Assembly: GCF_020782875.1 (NCBI RefSeq)
Contig: NZ_JAJGBN010000003.1
Coordinates: forward strand, 186,001-250,000
DNA: 64,000 nucleotides
Origin: Allomuricauda sp. M10
GTDB taxonomy: Bacteria > Bacteroidota > Bacteroidia > Flavobacteriales > Flavobacteriaceae
Reading direction: 5' to 3'
In this document: positions 27,506 through 36,289 of the stretch, in pieces
Numbering within the stretch: position 1 is the first letter of the stretch
Layout: each line of letters opens with the position of its first letter
The notes under the pieces: generated by a model
The model's input: the letters and a program-made list of their open reading frames with translations, nothing else
What the model was told of the DNA's origin: nothing
The model's database searches: none
Translations under genes and position numbers: made by a program

Positions 27506-28564
27506 ATGACTGCATTATTAACATTGACTGTTCTGGTATTGGTGGCGATTGCGATTTGGCAAATGACCAAGATTTTCGAATTGTCACAAGCTAAAACAGA
27601 GTACGCAGAGATTGCGAACGACTCCGATAACAAGAACAACGGCTATCTTTTGTTCGGATTCCTGATTTTCATCTATGGAATCACCATTTTTAGCTTTGTG
27701 AGCTATGGAAAAATGTTGTTGCCGGAAGCTGCTTCGGAACATGGTGGTGATTATGACCAATTGATGTGGATTTCCTTCGCTATCATCTTCTTTGTACAGA
27801 CCATTACCCAAGCGTTATTGCACTACTTTGGGTTTAAATACAGGGGAGAAAAAGGCAATAAAGCACTTTTCTTTGCGGACAACGACCGTTTGGAGTTCAT
27901 CTGGACCATTATTCCCGTAATCGTTTTGGCAGGTTTGATCCTTTGGGGATTATATACTTGGAGCAACATTATGGATTTCAATGATGATGATGATCCTTTG
28001 GTTGTGGAGCTATATGCACAGCAGTTCAACTGGACCGCTCGCTACTCTGGCGAAGACAATGTATTGGGTGATGCCAACGTGCGTTTGATCGATATTGATA
28101 GGGCAAACGTTTTGGGTATCGATGAATCCGATCCCAATGGTGATGACGATGTTATCGTAAAAGAATTGCACTTGCCAGTTGGAAGAAAGATAAACTTTAA
28201 AATGAGGTCTCAGGATGTTTTGCACTCCGCATATATGCCCCACTTTAGGGCACAAATGAACTGCGTACCAGGTATGATCACACAGTTTTCTTTCACACCA
28301 ACCATTACTACGGAAGAAATGCGTTTAAACCCCGATATCGTTGAAAAGGTAAAACGAACCAATGAGATCAGGGCCAAAAAGGCAGCCGAAGGCTTGCCAA
28401 ATTCAGACCCATGGGAATTCGATTATATCTTGCTTTGTAATAAGATTTGTGGTAAGTCTCACTATAACATGCAAATGAAGATCATAGTGGAGACCGAGGA
28501 GGAATTCAATAAATGGATGGCGGAGCAGAAGACCTTTAAGGCCAGCATGGCACCCGCGGAATAA
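27506..28564 (+). CDS. ctaC: cytochrome c oxidase subunit II (CuA subunit)
   Basis: 352 residues. Three membrane helices (about 2-19, 48-66 and 131-152; the first may be a signal anchor) and a C-terminal periplasmic cupredoxin domain. CuA ligands are present: His240 (VLHSAYMPHF) and the loop CNKICGKSHYNM with Cys311, Cys315, His319 and Met322. The domain has an insertion (about 271-305) between the two CuA strands, common in Bacteroidota. It takes electrons from the cytochromes of complex III and gives them to subunit I. Co-transcribed with the act genes (28 nt after actF). Confidence 0.95.
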   Translation: MTALLTLTVLVLVAIAIWQMTKIFELSQAKTEYAEIANDSDNKNNGYLLFGFLIFIYGITIFSFVSYGKMLLPEAASEHGGDYDQLMWISFAIIFFVQTITQALLHYFGFKYRGEKGNKALFFADNDRLEFIWTIIPVIVLAGLILWGLYTWSNIMDFNDDDDPLVVELYAQQFNWTARYSGEDNVLGDANVRLIDIDRANVLGIDESDPNGDDDVIVKELHLPVGRKINFKMRSQDVLHSAYMPHFRAQMNCVPGMITQFSFTPTITTEEMRLNPDIVEKVKRTNEIRAKKAAEGLPNSDPWEFDYILLCNKICGKSHYNMQMKIIVETEEEFNKWMAEQKTFKASMAPAE

Positions 28565-28606
28565 TACAGGCTAGGAAAAGAACCAATACAAAATTTAAAA
28601 GAGATT

Positions 28607-30421
28607 ATGTCAGCTACTGCACACGAACACGGACACGAAGATCACGGGCATCATCATAAGGAGACCTTCGTAACCAAATATATCTTCAGTCAAGACCACA
28701 AGATGATATCCAAACAATATCTGATTACGGGTCTGATCATGGGATTCGTCGGTATTGCAATGTCATTGTTGTTTAGAATGCAATTGGCATGGCCAGGGGA
28801 GTCTTTCGGGATTTTCAAGGCTGTTTTAGGCAAATGGGCACCAGAAGGTGTTATGGATGCCGATATTTACTTGGCTTTGGTCACCATCCACGGTACATTG
28901 ATGGTATTCTTTGTATTGACTCAGGGATTAAGCGGTACTTTTAGTAACCTGCTTATTCCATTGCAAATCGGTGCTAGGGATATGGCCTCTGGTTTTATGA
29001 ACATGGTATCATATTGGATGTTCTTTGTTTCCAGTGTGATTATGATTCTCTCCTTGTTTGTTGAAGCAGGACCTGCAGCTGCTGGTTGGACCATTTATCC
29101 ACCATTGAGCGCCTTGCCTATGGCACAATCCGGTTCTGGTATGGGTATGACCCTTTGGTTGGTATCCATGGCAATCTTTATCGCATCATCCCTTTTAGGT
29201 TCGTTGAACTATATCGTTACGGTAATCAACTTAAGGACCAAGGGAATGTCCATGACCCGTTTGCCATTGACCATTTGGGCTTTCTTTGTAACTGCCATCA
29301 TCGGTGTGGTTTCTTTCCCAGTATTGTTGTCAGCAGCGTTGTTGTTGATCATGGATAGAAGCTTTGGTACTTCCTTCTTCCTTTCTGATATCTTTATTCA
29401 AGGTGAAGTATTGCATTATCAAGGTGGTTCACCCGTATTGTATGAGCACTTATTCTGGTTCTTGGGTCACCCAGAGGTTTACATCGTATTGTTGCCTGCT
29501 TTGGGTATTACTTCAGAAGTAATGTCTACCAACGCTAGAAAACCTATCTTCGGATATAGGGCGATGGTGGCCTCTATCTTGGCCATTGCCTTCCTATCAA
29601 CCATCGTATGGGGTCACCATATGTTCATTTCAGGTATGAACCCATTCTTGGGCTCCGTATTTACCTTTACAACTTTGTTGATTGCGATTCCATCTGCAGT
29701 TAAAGCATTTAACTATATCACAACGCTATGGAAGGGTAACCTTCAGTTGAACCCTGCCATGTTGTTCTCCATCGGATTGGTTTCTACCTTCATCACTGGT
29801 GGTTTAACTGGTATTATTTTGGGTGACAGTACATTGGACATCAACGTACACGATACGTACTTCGTTGTGGCTCACTTCCACTTGGTAATGGGTATCTCAG
29901 CTTTGTATGGTATGTTCGCCGGTATTTACCATTGGTTCCCTAAAATGTTCCAAGGTAGGATGATGAACAAAAACTTGGGTTATGTACACTTCTGGATTAC
30001 CGCCATTTGTGCTTATGGTATTTTCTTCCCGATGCACTTTGTGGGTATGGCCGGTGTACCAAGGCGTTACTATGAGAACACCGCTTTCCCAATGTTTGAT
30101 GAATTGACCAATGTTCAGGTGTTGATGACGGTTTTTGCCATCATCGCAGGTTTGGCCCAGTTGATTTTCGTGTACAACTTTATCAGTAGCATTTTCTACG
30201 GTAAAAAGGGACCAGCTAACCCTTGGAGCTCCAATACATTGGAGTGGACCGCTCCACAGGAGCACATCCATGGAAACTGGCCAGGAGAAATTCCCCATGT
30301 ATACCGTTGGGCTTACGATTATAGTAAGACTTATGAAAATGGGGAGTACATCATTGCAGGACAGGATTTCGTTCCCCAGAACGTTCCACTGCAAGAAAAT
30401 GAGGAAGAACTCAACCATTAA
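28607..30421 (+). CDS. ctaD: cytochrome c oxidase subunit I
   Basis: 604 residues, about twelve or more membrane helices. The motifs for a proton-pumping aa3-type oxidase are present: the TIHGTLM heme a ligand region, GHPEVYIVLLPALGI with the CuB histidine and the His-Tyr pair, HHMF, the HDTYFVVAHFHLVMG segment with the heme ligands, and FPMHFVGMAGVPRRY. The N-terminal 17 residues hold seven histidines. It reduces oxygen to water and pumps protons. Last gene of the act-cta operon, followed by a terminator. Subunits III and IV lie 20 kb away in the same window. Confidence 0.96.
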   Translation: MSATAHEHGHEDHGHHHKETFVTKYIFSQDHKMISKQYLITGLIMGFVGIAMSLLFRMQLAWPGESFGIFKAVLGKWAPEGVMDADIYLALVTIHGTLMVFFVLTQGLSGTFSNLLIPLQIGARDMASGFMNMVSYWMFFVSSVIMILSLFVEAGPAAAGWTIYPPLSALPMAQSGSGMGMTLWLVSMAIFIASSLLGSLNYIVTVINLRTKGMSMTRLPLTIWAFFVTAIIGVVSFPVLLSAALLLIMDRSFGTSFFLSDIFIQGEVLHYQGGSPVLYEHLFWFLGHPEVYIVLLPALGITSEVMSTNARKPIFGYRAMVASILAIAFLSTIVWGHHMFISGMNPFLGSVFTFTTLLIAIPSAVKAFNYITTLWKGNLQLNPAMLFSIGLVSTFITGGLTGIILGDSTLDINVHDTYFVVAHFHLVMGISALYGMFAGIYHWFPKMFQGRMMNKNLGYVHFWITAICAYGIFFPMHFVGMAGVPRRYYENTAFPMFDELTNVQVLMTVFAIIAGLAQLIFVYNFISSIFYGKKGPANPWSSNTLEWTAPQEHIHGNWPGEIPHVYRWAYDYSKTYENGEYIIAGQDFVPQNVPLQENEEELNH

Positions 30422-30441
30422 TATGTTGAACCAAATACAGG

Positions 30442-30467
30442 GCCCATCCTTTAGGATGGGCTTTTTT
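30442..30467 (+). terminator. terminator of the act-cta operon
   Basis: GCCCATCC (30442-30449), loop TTTA, GGATGGGC (30454-30461), then T6. Confidence 0.88.
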
Positions 30468-30535
30468 GTTTGTAGTGTTCTGATATGTATAGATTTATAA
30501 TATCTTTAGATAACGATACCCCAAAATAGTTCACC

Positions 30536-31360
30536 GTGAAAAAGATTATTCTGCTATTGATTGCGCTCTTGCCCCTGTTGTCCATCGGTCAACGAAAACC
30601 CAAAATAAAGGGCAGTCGTATTGTTACTGAAGTGAGCGAAGAACTTCCTCCGTTCAATGCCATTGTACTCAATGATAATTTGGATATAGTGTTGGAAAAA
30701 TCATTCGGACCGGGTTATCGCGTTACCGCAGATGATAATTTGATCGATATCCTAAAATTCAATGTGGAAGATGGTACGTTGATCATCAGTTCCTATTACG
30801 ATGTTACCGCAAAGAAGCAATTCGATGTCACTATCAACTATACAGATCTAAGGGCCATAACCCTCAAGGATGGCAGTGTTGTTTCAAAGGATATTATTGA
30901 AAGTGATGAGCTCTTTGTGGATGGGTTCAATCAGACCAAATTGGATATCAAGGCAAATGCGGCTGTTATGGATATCAATTTGGAAGATAACAGCAACGGA
31001 AATTTTAATGTGGATGTGGATTCGTTGAACATCAGCATGGGACACAGGGCCGAAGCTTTTGTATATGCGGTGAACGAAACCGGATTGGTGGATCTGGAAG
31101 GAAATGCCACCTTGGCCATTGAAGGAACTTCGGATAGAATCCAGGCCAAGCTAATGGGCGATGCCAAATTGAAAGGTGAAAAGATGGAAGTGGGCAATTT
31201 GATCCTGACGATGGAAAATGACCCCAGTGCGTGGGTATATGCCTTTCGGGATATTGAACTTAGTTTAAAAGGCAACTCCAGGGTGTACCTTTATGGAACC
31301 CCACAAATTACCATGCTAGAGTTTTTGGATACCTCCCAACTCATCAAAAAAATAGAGTGA
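30536..31360 (+). CDS. exported GIN-domain (DUF2807) protein
   Basis: 274 residues. The start is GTG at 30536 (KKIILLLIALLPLLSIGQ after it is a clean signal peptide). The mature part is a right-handed beta-helix-like GIN/auto-transporter adhesin head domain, with repeated turns: FNAIVLNDNLDIVLEKS at the start, then DLRAITLKDGSVVSKDIIES, then LEGNATLAIEGTSDRIQAKL. Such proteins are common and uncharacterised in Bacteroidota; the function is unknown. It lies alone between the oxidase terminator and ruvB. Confidence 0.8.
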   Translation: MKKIILLLIALLPLLSIGQRKPKIKGSRIVTEVSEELPPFNAIVLNDNLDIVLEKSFGPGYRVTADDNLIDILKFNVEDGTLIISSYYDVTAKKQFDVTINYTDLRAITLKDGSVVSKDIIESDELFVDGFNQTKLDIKANAAVMDINLEDNSNGNFNVDVDSLNISMGHRAEAFVYAVNETGLVDLEGNATLAIEGTSDRIQAKLMGDAKLKGEKMEVGNLILTMENDPSAWVYAFRDIELSLKGNSRVYLYGTPQITMLEFLDTSQLIKKIE

Positions 31361-31406
31361 AAGTGGTAAATGACATCTCCATTTTTCAATACATCAAGAT
31401 TATTTC

Positions 31407-31433
31407 TTGCCATGTCGTTTTGGACTATATTTG
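31407..31433 (+). promoter_or_regulatory. candidate promoter of ruvB
   Basis: TATATTTG at 31426-31433 is an exact −7 match, with TTG at 31407-31409 (16-nt spacer, slightly short). It ends 7 nt before the ruvB ATG, so the transcript would have a leader of only about 2 nt. Confidence 0.5.
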
Positions 31434-31440
31434 TTAAGCG

Positions 31441-32463
31441 ATGAACGAACACTTAGACCCAACTGCGGATAATTTCAGCCAAGAAGAACTCGATATTGAA
31501 AGGGCATTACGGCCCATTTCATTCGATGATTTTACAGGGCAGGCACAGGTATTGGAAAACTTGAAGGTATTCGTGCAGGCGGCTAACCTTCGTGGGGAGG
31601 CATTAGATCATACCCTTTTTCATGGCCCTCCCGGATTGGGAAAGACTACTTTGGCACATATTCTGGCCAATGAGCTTGGGGTAAATATCAAGGTTACTTC
31701 CGGCCCGGTACTGGACAAACCAGGCGATTTGGCAGGATTGTTGACCAATCTGGATGAAAGGGATGTACTCTTTATTGACGAAATTCATCGCTTGAGCCCC
31801 ATAGTGGAAGAATACTTGTATTCCGCCATGGAAGATTACAAAATTGATATCATGATCGAAACGGGTCCCAATGCCCGTACCGTCCAGATAAATTTGAACC
31901 CCTTCACCTTGATCGGGGCCACTACCCGATCTGGTTTGCTCACGGCTCCAATGCGGGCCAGGTTCGGTATACAAAGTCGTTTGGAATATTACAATACCGA
32001 ATTGTTGTCCACCATCGTGGAACGTAGCGCCGAAATTTTAAAAGTGCCTATATCCCAAGAAGCGGCCATTGAAATTGCTGGTAGGAGTAGGGGTACTCCA
32101 AGGATTTGCAATGCCTTATTGCGTAGGGTAAGGGATTTTGCCCAGATCAAGGGAAATGGAAGCATTGACTTGGGTATTTCTCAATTTGGTCTCAAAGCAT
32201 TAAATGTTGATGCCCATGGTTTGGATGAAATGGACAATAAGATTCTTACAACCATCATCGATAAGTTTAAAGGTGGCCCCGTGGGGATTACCACTTTGGC
32301 CACGGCCGTTTCTGAAAGTGCCGAAACCATTGAAGAAGTGTATGAACCTTTCTTGATCCAACAAGGGTTCATCATGCGTACACCTCGTGGAAGAGAGGTT
32401 ACCGAATTGGCATACAAGCACTTGGGCAGGATTAAAGGAGGCGTTCAGGGAGGTCTTTTTTAA
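31441..32463 (+). CDS. ruvB: Holliday junction branch migration ATPase RuvB
   Basis: 340 residues, typical. AAA+ motor that, with RuvA, drives branch migration at recombination junctions. Walker [10 protein letters not shown] (about 62-70), Walker B FIDEIHR, the TTRSGLL sensor region and a C-terminal winged helix with [13 protein letters not shown]. All motifs are intact. Not adjacent to ruvA, which is 6 kb downstream; in Bacteroidota the two are usually apart. Confidence 0.97.
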   Translation: MNEHLDPTADNFSQEELDIERALRPISFDDFTGQAQVLENLKVFVQAANLRGEALDHTLFHGPPGLGKTTLAHILANELGVNIKVTSGPVLDKPGDLAGLLTNLDERDVLFIDEIHRLSPIVEEYLYSAMEDYKIDIMIETGPNARTVQINLNPFTLIGATTRSGLLTAPMRARFGIQSRLEYYNTELLSTIVERSAEILKVPISQEAAIEIAGRSRGTPRICNALLRRVRDFAQIKGNGSIDLGISQFGLKALNVDAHGLDEMDNKILTTIIDKFKGGPVGITTLATAVSESAETIEEVYEPFLIQQGFIMRTPRGREVTELAYKHLGRIKGGVQGGLF

Positions 32464-32658
32464 AAGCTGCTTTCATTTTAGGCGGGCATCCAAAATGTTA
32501 AAAAAATCCATTTCTTTTTCGTATCTTACATAGTGCTATGTTTATCAGTGGTTTAGGATTATTTCTGACTATTCAACAATGGAAAAACAAGGTGTTAGTC
32601 CCCAATTCTACGATTTGTACTTACTGCATTTGAAAAGTGGTCACAACCTTTAAACCTT

Positions 32659-33735
32659 ATGGGTGAACCAATAAAGAACACGAAACCATCACACTTGGAA
32701 GATGGACAATCGCTTTCGATTCAAATCAAAAGGCTTGGCCTTAAAGTTGGAATTGGAATGGGGATGATCATGCTTCTTTCCTTTGTCATTTTGATGTTGC
32801 GTTTTGGTGCCTTTGATGGGTTGCTTTCTTCCGAAACCGAACCTGAAATGGTTGAGTATGGCGAATATGACGTTAACCAACTAACCGCCTCTGTTGAAAA
32901 TGACCTGATCAAAAAAGGCTTTGAAATTTTCAGGAATACCCCCCTTCATATTGGACCCCAACAAACGGATAGTAATCAGAAATTCGCTGGAAACAATCTC
33001 GCATGCGCCAGTTGCCACCTCAATGCGGGTACCCAACTTTTTGCTGCTCCTGTTATAGGAGTGGTCAAACGTTTTCCACAATATCGTGGGCGGGAGGACA
33101 AGATCGGAACCATTCAGGAACGAGTAAATGGTTGTATGGAACGCAGCATGAACGGAAGTAAAATGCCAGAGGATAGCGAGGCCATGGTAGCTTTGGTTGC
33201 CTATATGGATTGGCTGGGAAAAACGGCGCCATCCGACGGGAATATTGAAGGTCAAGGGTTTGTGACCGTAGAACTGCCGAACCGTGCCGTAGATATGGAG
33301 CATGGCAAGAAAGTCTTTGAACAACAATGTACAGTTTGCCATGGAGCGGATGGCCAAGGCCAGAAAATGGTCGATAGTGATTTATATCTTTATCCACCGT
33401 TATGGGGTCCTGATTCCTATAATAACGGAGCAGGTATGACCCGTGTCATTACTGCGGCAGAATTCATCAAGGCCAATATGCCCTTTGGCACTACATACGA
33501 AAATCCAATTTTGACGGATGAAGAGGCCTATGATGTGGCCGGATTCATCAACCAACAGCTTCGGCCCACTAAGGCCAATCGGGAAGCCGACTTTCCAAAT
33601 CTTCTCAAAAAGCCTGTCTCCACGCCCTACGGCCCCTACGTGGATCCTTTCTCAGAGGAACAGCATCAGCTGGGACCCTTCCAACCCATCATGGAATTCT
33701 ACCAAAAGGAATATCATATCACCAAAACGAAATAA
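32659..33735 (+). CDS. tsdA: TsdA-type diheme thiosulfate dehydrogenase
   Basis: 358 residues with an N-terminal membrane anchor (about 29-50) and two class I heme domains: CASCH (116-120) and CTVCH (224-228). The first domain has the TsdA hallmark ACASCHLNAGTQLFAAPVIG, and a conserved VNGCMERSMNG whose Cys159 is the unusual axial cysteine of the active-site heme in TsdA. It would oxidise thiosulfate to tetrathionate, or the reverse, in the periplasm. Electrons probably enter the cytochrome pool used by the oxidase; that link is inferred. No partner cytochrome gene is adjacent. The direction preferred in vivo cannot be read from sequence. Confidence 0.82.
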   Translation: MGEPIKNTKPSHLEDGQSLSIQIKRLGLKVGIGMGMIMLLSFVILMLRFGAFDGLLSSETEPEMVEYGEYDVNQLTASVENDLIKKGFEIFRNTPLHIGPQQTDSNQKFAGNNLACASCHLNAGTQLFAAPVIGVVKRFPQYRGREDKIGTIQERVNGCMERSMNGSKMPEDSEAMVALVAYMDWLGKTAPSDGNIEGQGFVTVELPNRAVDMEHGKKVFEQQCTVCHGADGQGQKMVDSDLYLYPPLWGPDSYNNGAGMTRVITAAEFIKANMPFGTTYENPILTDEEAYDVAGFINQQLRPTKANREADFPNLLKKPVSTPYGPYVDPFSEEQHQLGPFQPIMEFYQKEYHITKTK

Positions 33736-33765
33736 GATCATTTTTAGGTAGGCCAAACAAATAAC

Positions 33766-33773
33766 TATATTCG
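33766..33773 (+). promoter_or_regulatory. weak −7-like element before queG
   Basis: TATATTCG is one base off TAnnTTTG and ends 4 nt before the GTG start. If it is used, the transcript would start at about the GTG, which favours ATG 33802 as the start. Confidence 0.3.
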
Positions 33774-33777
33774 TTTT

Positions 33778-34698
33778 GTGAATACCCAAGACCATACAGC
33801 AATGATCAAGACTGAAGCCAAACGCCTCGGTTTTTTGTCGTGCGGTATTTCCAAGGCCGGTTTTTTGGAAATCGAAGCGCCGCGATTGGAAAAATGGCTC
33901 AACCAGAACATGCATGGCGAAATGAGGTATATGGAAAACCATTTCGACAAGCGTTTGGATCCGACCAAATTGGTGGAAGGTTCCAAATCCGTCATTTCCC
34001 TTTTGTTGAATTATTTTCCTTCCGAAGAGCAGCAACCGGATTCATACAAGATTTCCAAATACGCCTTCGGAACCGATTATCACTTTGTGATAAAGGACAA
34101 ACTCAAACATCTGCTTCAATTTATCCAAGAGGAAATCGGGGAAGTGCATGGGCGTGCCTTTGTAGATTCGGCGCCCGTTTTGGACAAGGCATGGGCAGCC
34201 AAAAGTGGTTTGGGTTGGATCGGCAAAAACAGCAATCTGTTGACGCAACAAGTGGGGTCTTTTTACTTTATTGCAGAACTCATTGTGGATCTGGAATTGG
34301 AATATGACACTCCGGTAACGGACCATTGCGGAACCTGTACAGCCTGCATCGATGCATGCCCGACCCAGGCCATTGTGGAACCTTATGTGGTGGACGGTAG
34401 CAAATGTATTTCGTATTTCACTATCGAATTGAAAAATGAAATACCCTCCGAGTTTCATGGCAAATTGGATGATTGGATGTTCGGTTGTGATGTATGCCAG
34501 GATGTGTGCCCTTGGAACCGATTTTCAAAACCACATCAAGAACCTTTATTCAACCCGAATCCCGATTTGCTCAACTTCAGCAAAAAGGATTGGGAAGAAA
34601 TTACCGAAGACGTGTTCCATAAAATCTTCAAGAAGTCGGCGGTAAAAAGGACCAAACTGGAAGGTCTGAGACGAAATATTACATTTTTGAAAGAATAA
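33778..34698 (+). CDS. queG: epoxyqueuosine reductase QueG
   Basis: 306 residues from GTG 33778; an internal ATG at 33802 ([11 protein letters not shown]) is an alternative. QueG is a cobalamin-dependent, 4Fe-4S enzyme that makes the last step of queuosine synthesis on tRNA. Visible: the N-terminal [14 protein letters not shown] segment, a cobalamin-domain [20 protein letters not shown] stretch (about 131-150), and two ferredoxin-like clusters [12 protein letters not shown] (about 185-196) and [11 protein letters not shown]. It lacks the C-terminal HEAT repeats of the longer E. coli enzyme, as in many Bacteroidota. Confidence 0.93.
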   Translation: MNTQDHTAMIKTEAKRLGFLSCGISKAGFLEIEAPRLEKWLNQNMHGEMRYMENHFDKRLDPTKLVEGSKSVISLLLNYFPSEEQQPDSYKISKYAFGTDYHFVIKDKLKHLLQFIQEEIGEVHGRAFVDSAPVLDKAWAAKSGLGWIGKNSNLLTQQVGSFYFIAELIVDLELEYDTPVTDHCGTCTACIDACPTQAIVEPYVVDGSKCISYFTIELKNEIPSEFHGKLDDWMFGCDVCQDVCPWNRFSKPHQEPLFNPNPDLLNFSKKDWEEITEDVFHKIFKKSAVKRTKLEGLRRNITFLKE

Positions 34699-34827
34699 AT
34701 GCTAGTGAGGTTGGTTTGTTTTTAAAATGGAGTACTTGAAATGATGAAAAATGCTATATTAACCTATATATTTTGATAAATTCACATTTCAGGATATATC
34801 CAATAGAAAATTAACCAAACTCAGACT

Positions 34828-36153
34828 ATGCTCAACAGAATAAAACCCAGACTCAGCTTTTGGCAGATCTTTAATATGAACGTTGGGTTTCTTGGAATCC
34901 AATATAGCTTTGGATTACAGCAAAGTGCCATCAATCCCATTTTTCTTTTTCTCGGTGCAAAAGAGGAAATCCTACCCATTTTGAACATTGCTGGTCCTGT
35001 TACCGGATTGGTGATTCAACCTTTGATCGGTGCCATTTCGGACAAGACCTGGTCCCCTCGATGGGGCAGAAGAAAGCCGTTTTTTTTAATTGGTGCCCTT
35101 ATGGGTAGTTTGTGTCTTTTTGCCTTTCCGTTGAGTCCCGCCCTTTGGTTTGCCGTTGGTCTTCTTTGGATTTTGGATGTGGGTAACAATATGGCCATGG
35201 AACCCTACCGTGCTTTTGTAGGCGATAAATTGCCCGATGAACAATTGAGCATAGGGTATCAAATGCAAAGTTTGTTTGTTGGAGCGGGTATTTTGTTGGC
35301 CAATGCATCCCTGTTTTTATTTCAGGATTGGTTTGGAGGAGGTCAGGATATTGAAGGAACCATTCCCAAATGGTTATACTATTCGTTTTTTATAGGATCG
35401 TTCCTTTCCATAGCGACCATTACATGGTCTGTTTTCAAGACCCCTGAAATTCCTCCGTCGGATAAAGAATTGGAAGAAATCAACAGGCATAAAAGTCTTC
35501 CCTTTGCCGAAAGGTTTAAAATGCCGTTTGTGGAGATCAGCCACGCGGTCAAAGAAATGCCACGATTTATGTGGAGACTTTCGGCCGTGTACCTCTTTCA
35601 ATGGTATGCCCTTTTTGTGTATTGGCAATTTATAACGCCCTTGTTCCGGGTTACCATGGGTTATGATACTTCCGAAGCAGCCGCACAAGCAGCCAAAATG
35701 AGTACTACTTATAACGTGGTCACCGCCGTTGTGGCTTTGATTTTGGTTCCGCTTACCCTTCGGTTTGGAGGTAAGAAGATTTATGCCCTGAGTCTTTTTG
35801 GCACCGCCATTGCTTTGATTGCCATTCCCCATATTTCAGATCCGGTATATGTATTGTTCCCGATGGTATTGTTCGGTATTGGGTGGGCAGCCATGATGGG
35901 AATCCCTTATAGTATGGTCTCCAAAATTGTGCCACAGGAACGGAGAGGGGTGTATATGGGCATTTTGAATATGATGATTGTAATTCCCATGGGCATTCAG
36001 ACCGTATCTTTCGGACCCATATTCAAGAATTTTTTAGGAGGAAACTCCGTAAATGCCATGCTTTTTGCAGGTGTGTTTTTTGTAATTGCCGGTCTTTTGG
36101 CCACACGTTTGAACATGCCAAAAAGCTCCAATATTCCAGAGGTGGACATATAA
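34828..36153 (+). CDS. GPH/SLC45-type major facilitator (sugar:cation symporter-like)
   Basis: 441 residues with about twelve membrane helices. The loop between helices 2 and 3 carries the signature RWGRRKPFFLIGA (about residue 76-88) found in sucrose/maltose proton symporters of the SLC45/SUT group, and FLGIQYSFGLQQSAI in helix 1 is typical. A disaccharide is a plausible substrate but no glycoside-hydrolase gene is near, so it is unproven. Monocistronic. Confidence 0.78.
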   Translation: MLNRIKPRLSFWQIFNMNVGFLGIQYSFGLQQSAINPIFLFLGAKEEILPILNIAGPVTGLVIQPLIGAISDKTWSPRWGRRKPFFLIGALMGSLCLFAFPLSPALWFAVGLLWILDVGNNMAMEPYRAFVGDKLPDEQLSIGYQMQSLFVGAGILLANASLFLFQDWFGGGQDIEGTIPKWLYYSFFIGSFLSIATITWSVFKTPEIPPSDKELEEINRHKSLPFAERFKMPFVEISHAVKEMPRFMWRLSAVYLFQWYALFVYWQFITPLFRVTMGYDTSEAAAQAAKMSTTYNVVTAVVALILVPLTLRFGGKKIYALSLFGTAIALIAIPHISDPVYVLFPMVLFGIGWAAMMGIPYSMVSKIVPQERRGVYMGILNMMIVIPMGIQTVSFGPIFKNFLGGNSVNAMLFAGVFFVIAGLLATRLNMPKSSNIPEVDI

Positions 36154-36289
36154 CCTTCAGGATACCAATCGAATACCATGGGATCTCCCTTTTAGGAACA
36201 TTAGGGTAACATGGTATCAATAATTGATAGCTTGATTATTCCCTAAAAATATCGGAATGCCCTAACTTTACCGCATCATTGGCTAACTT

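Noticed and set aside
34760..34790. A possible promoter before the GPH transporter gene (TATATATTTTG)
   Set aside because: The TA and TTTG are separated by three bases rather than two and no −33 TTG lies at the right distance.
36230..36270. TTG...TAACTTTA before maeB as a promoter
   Set aside because: The spacer is 28 nt and the −7 element has a mismatch, so I do not list it.
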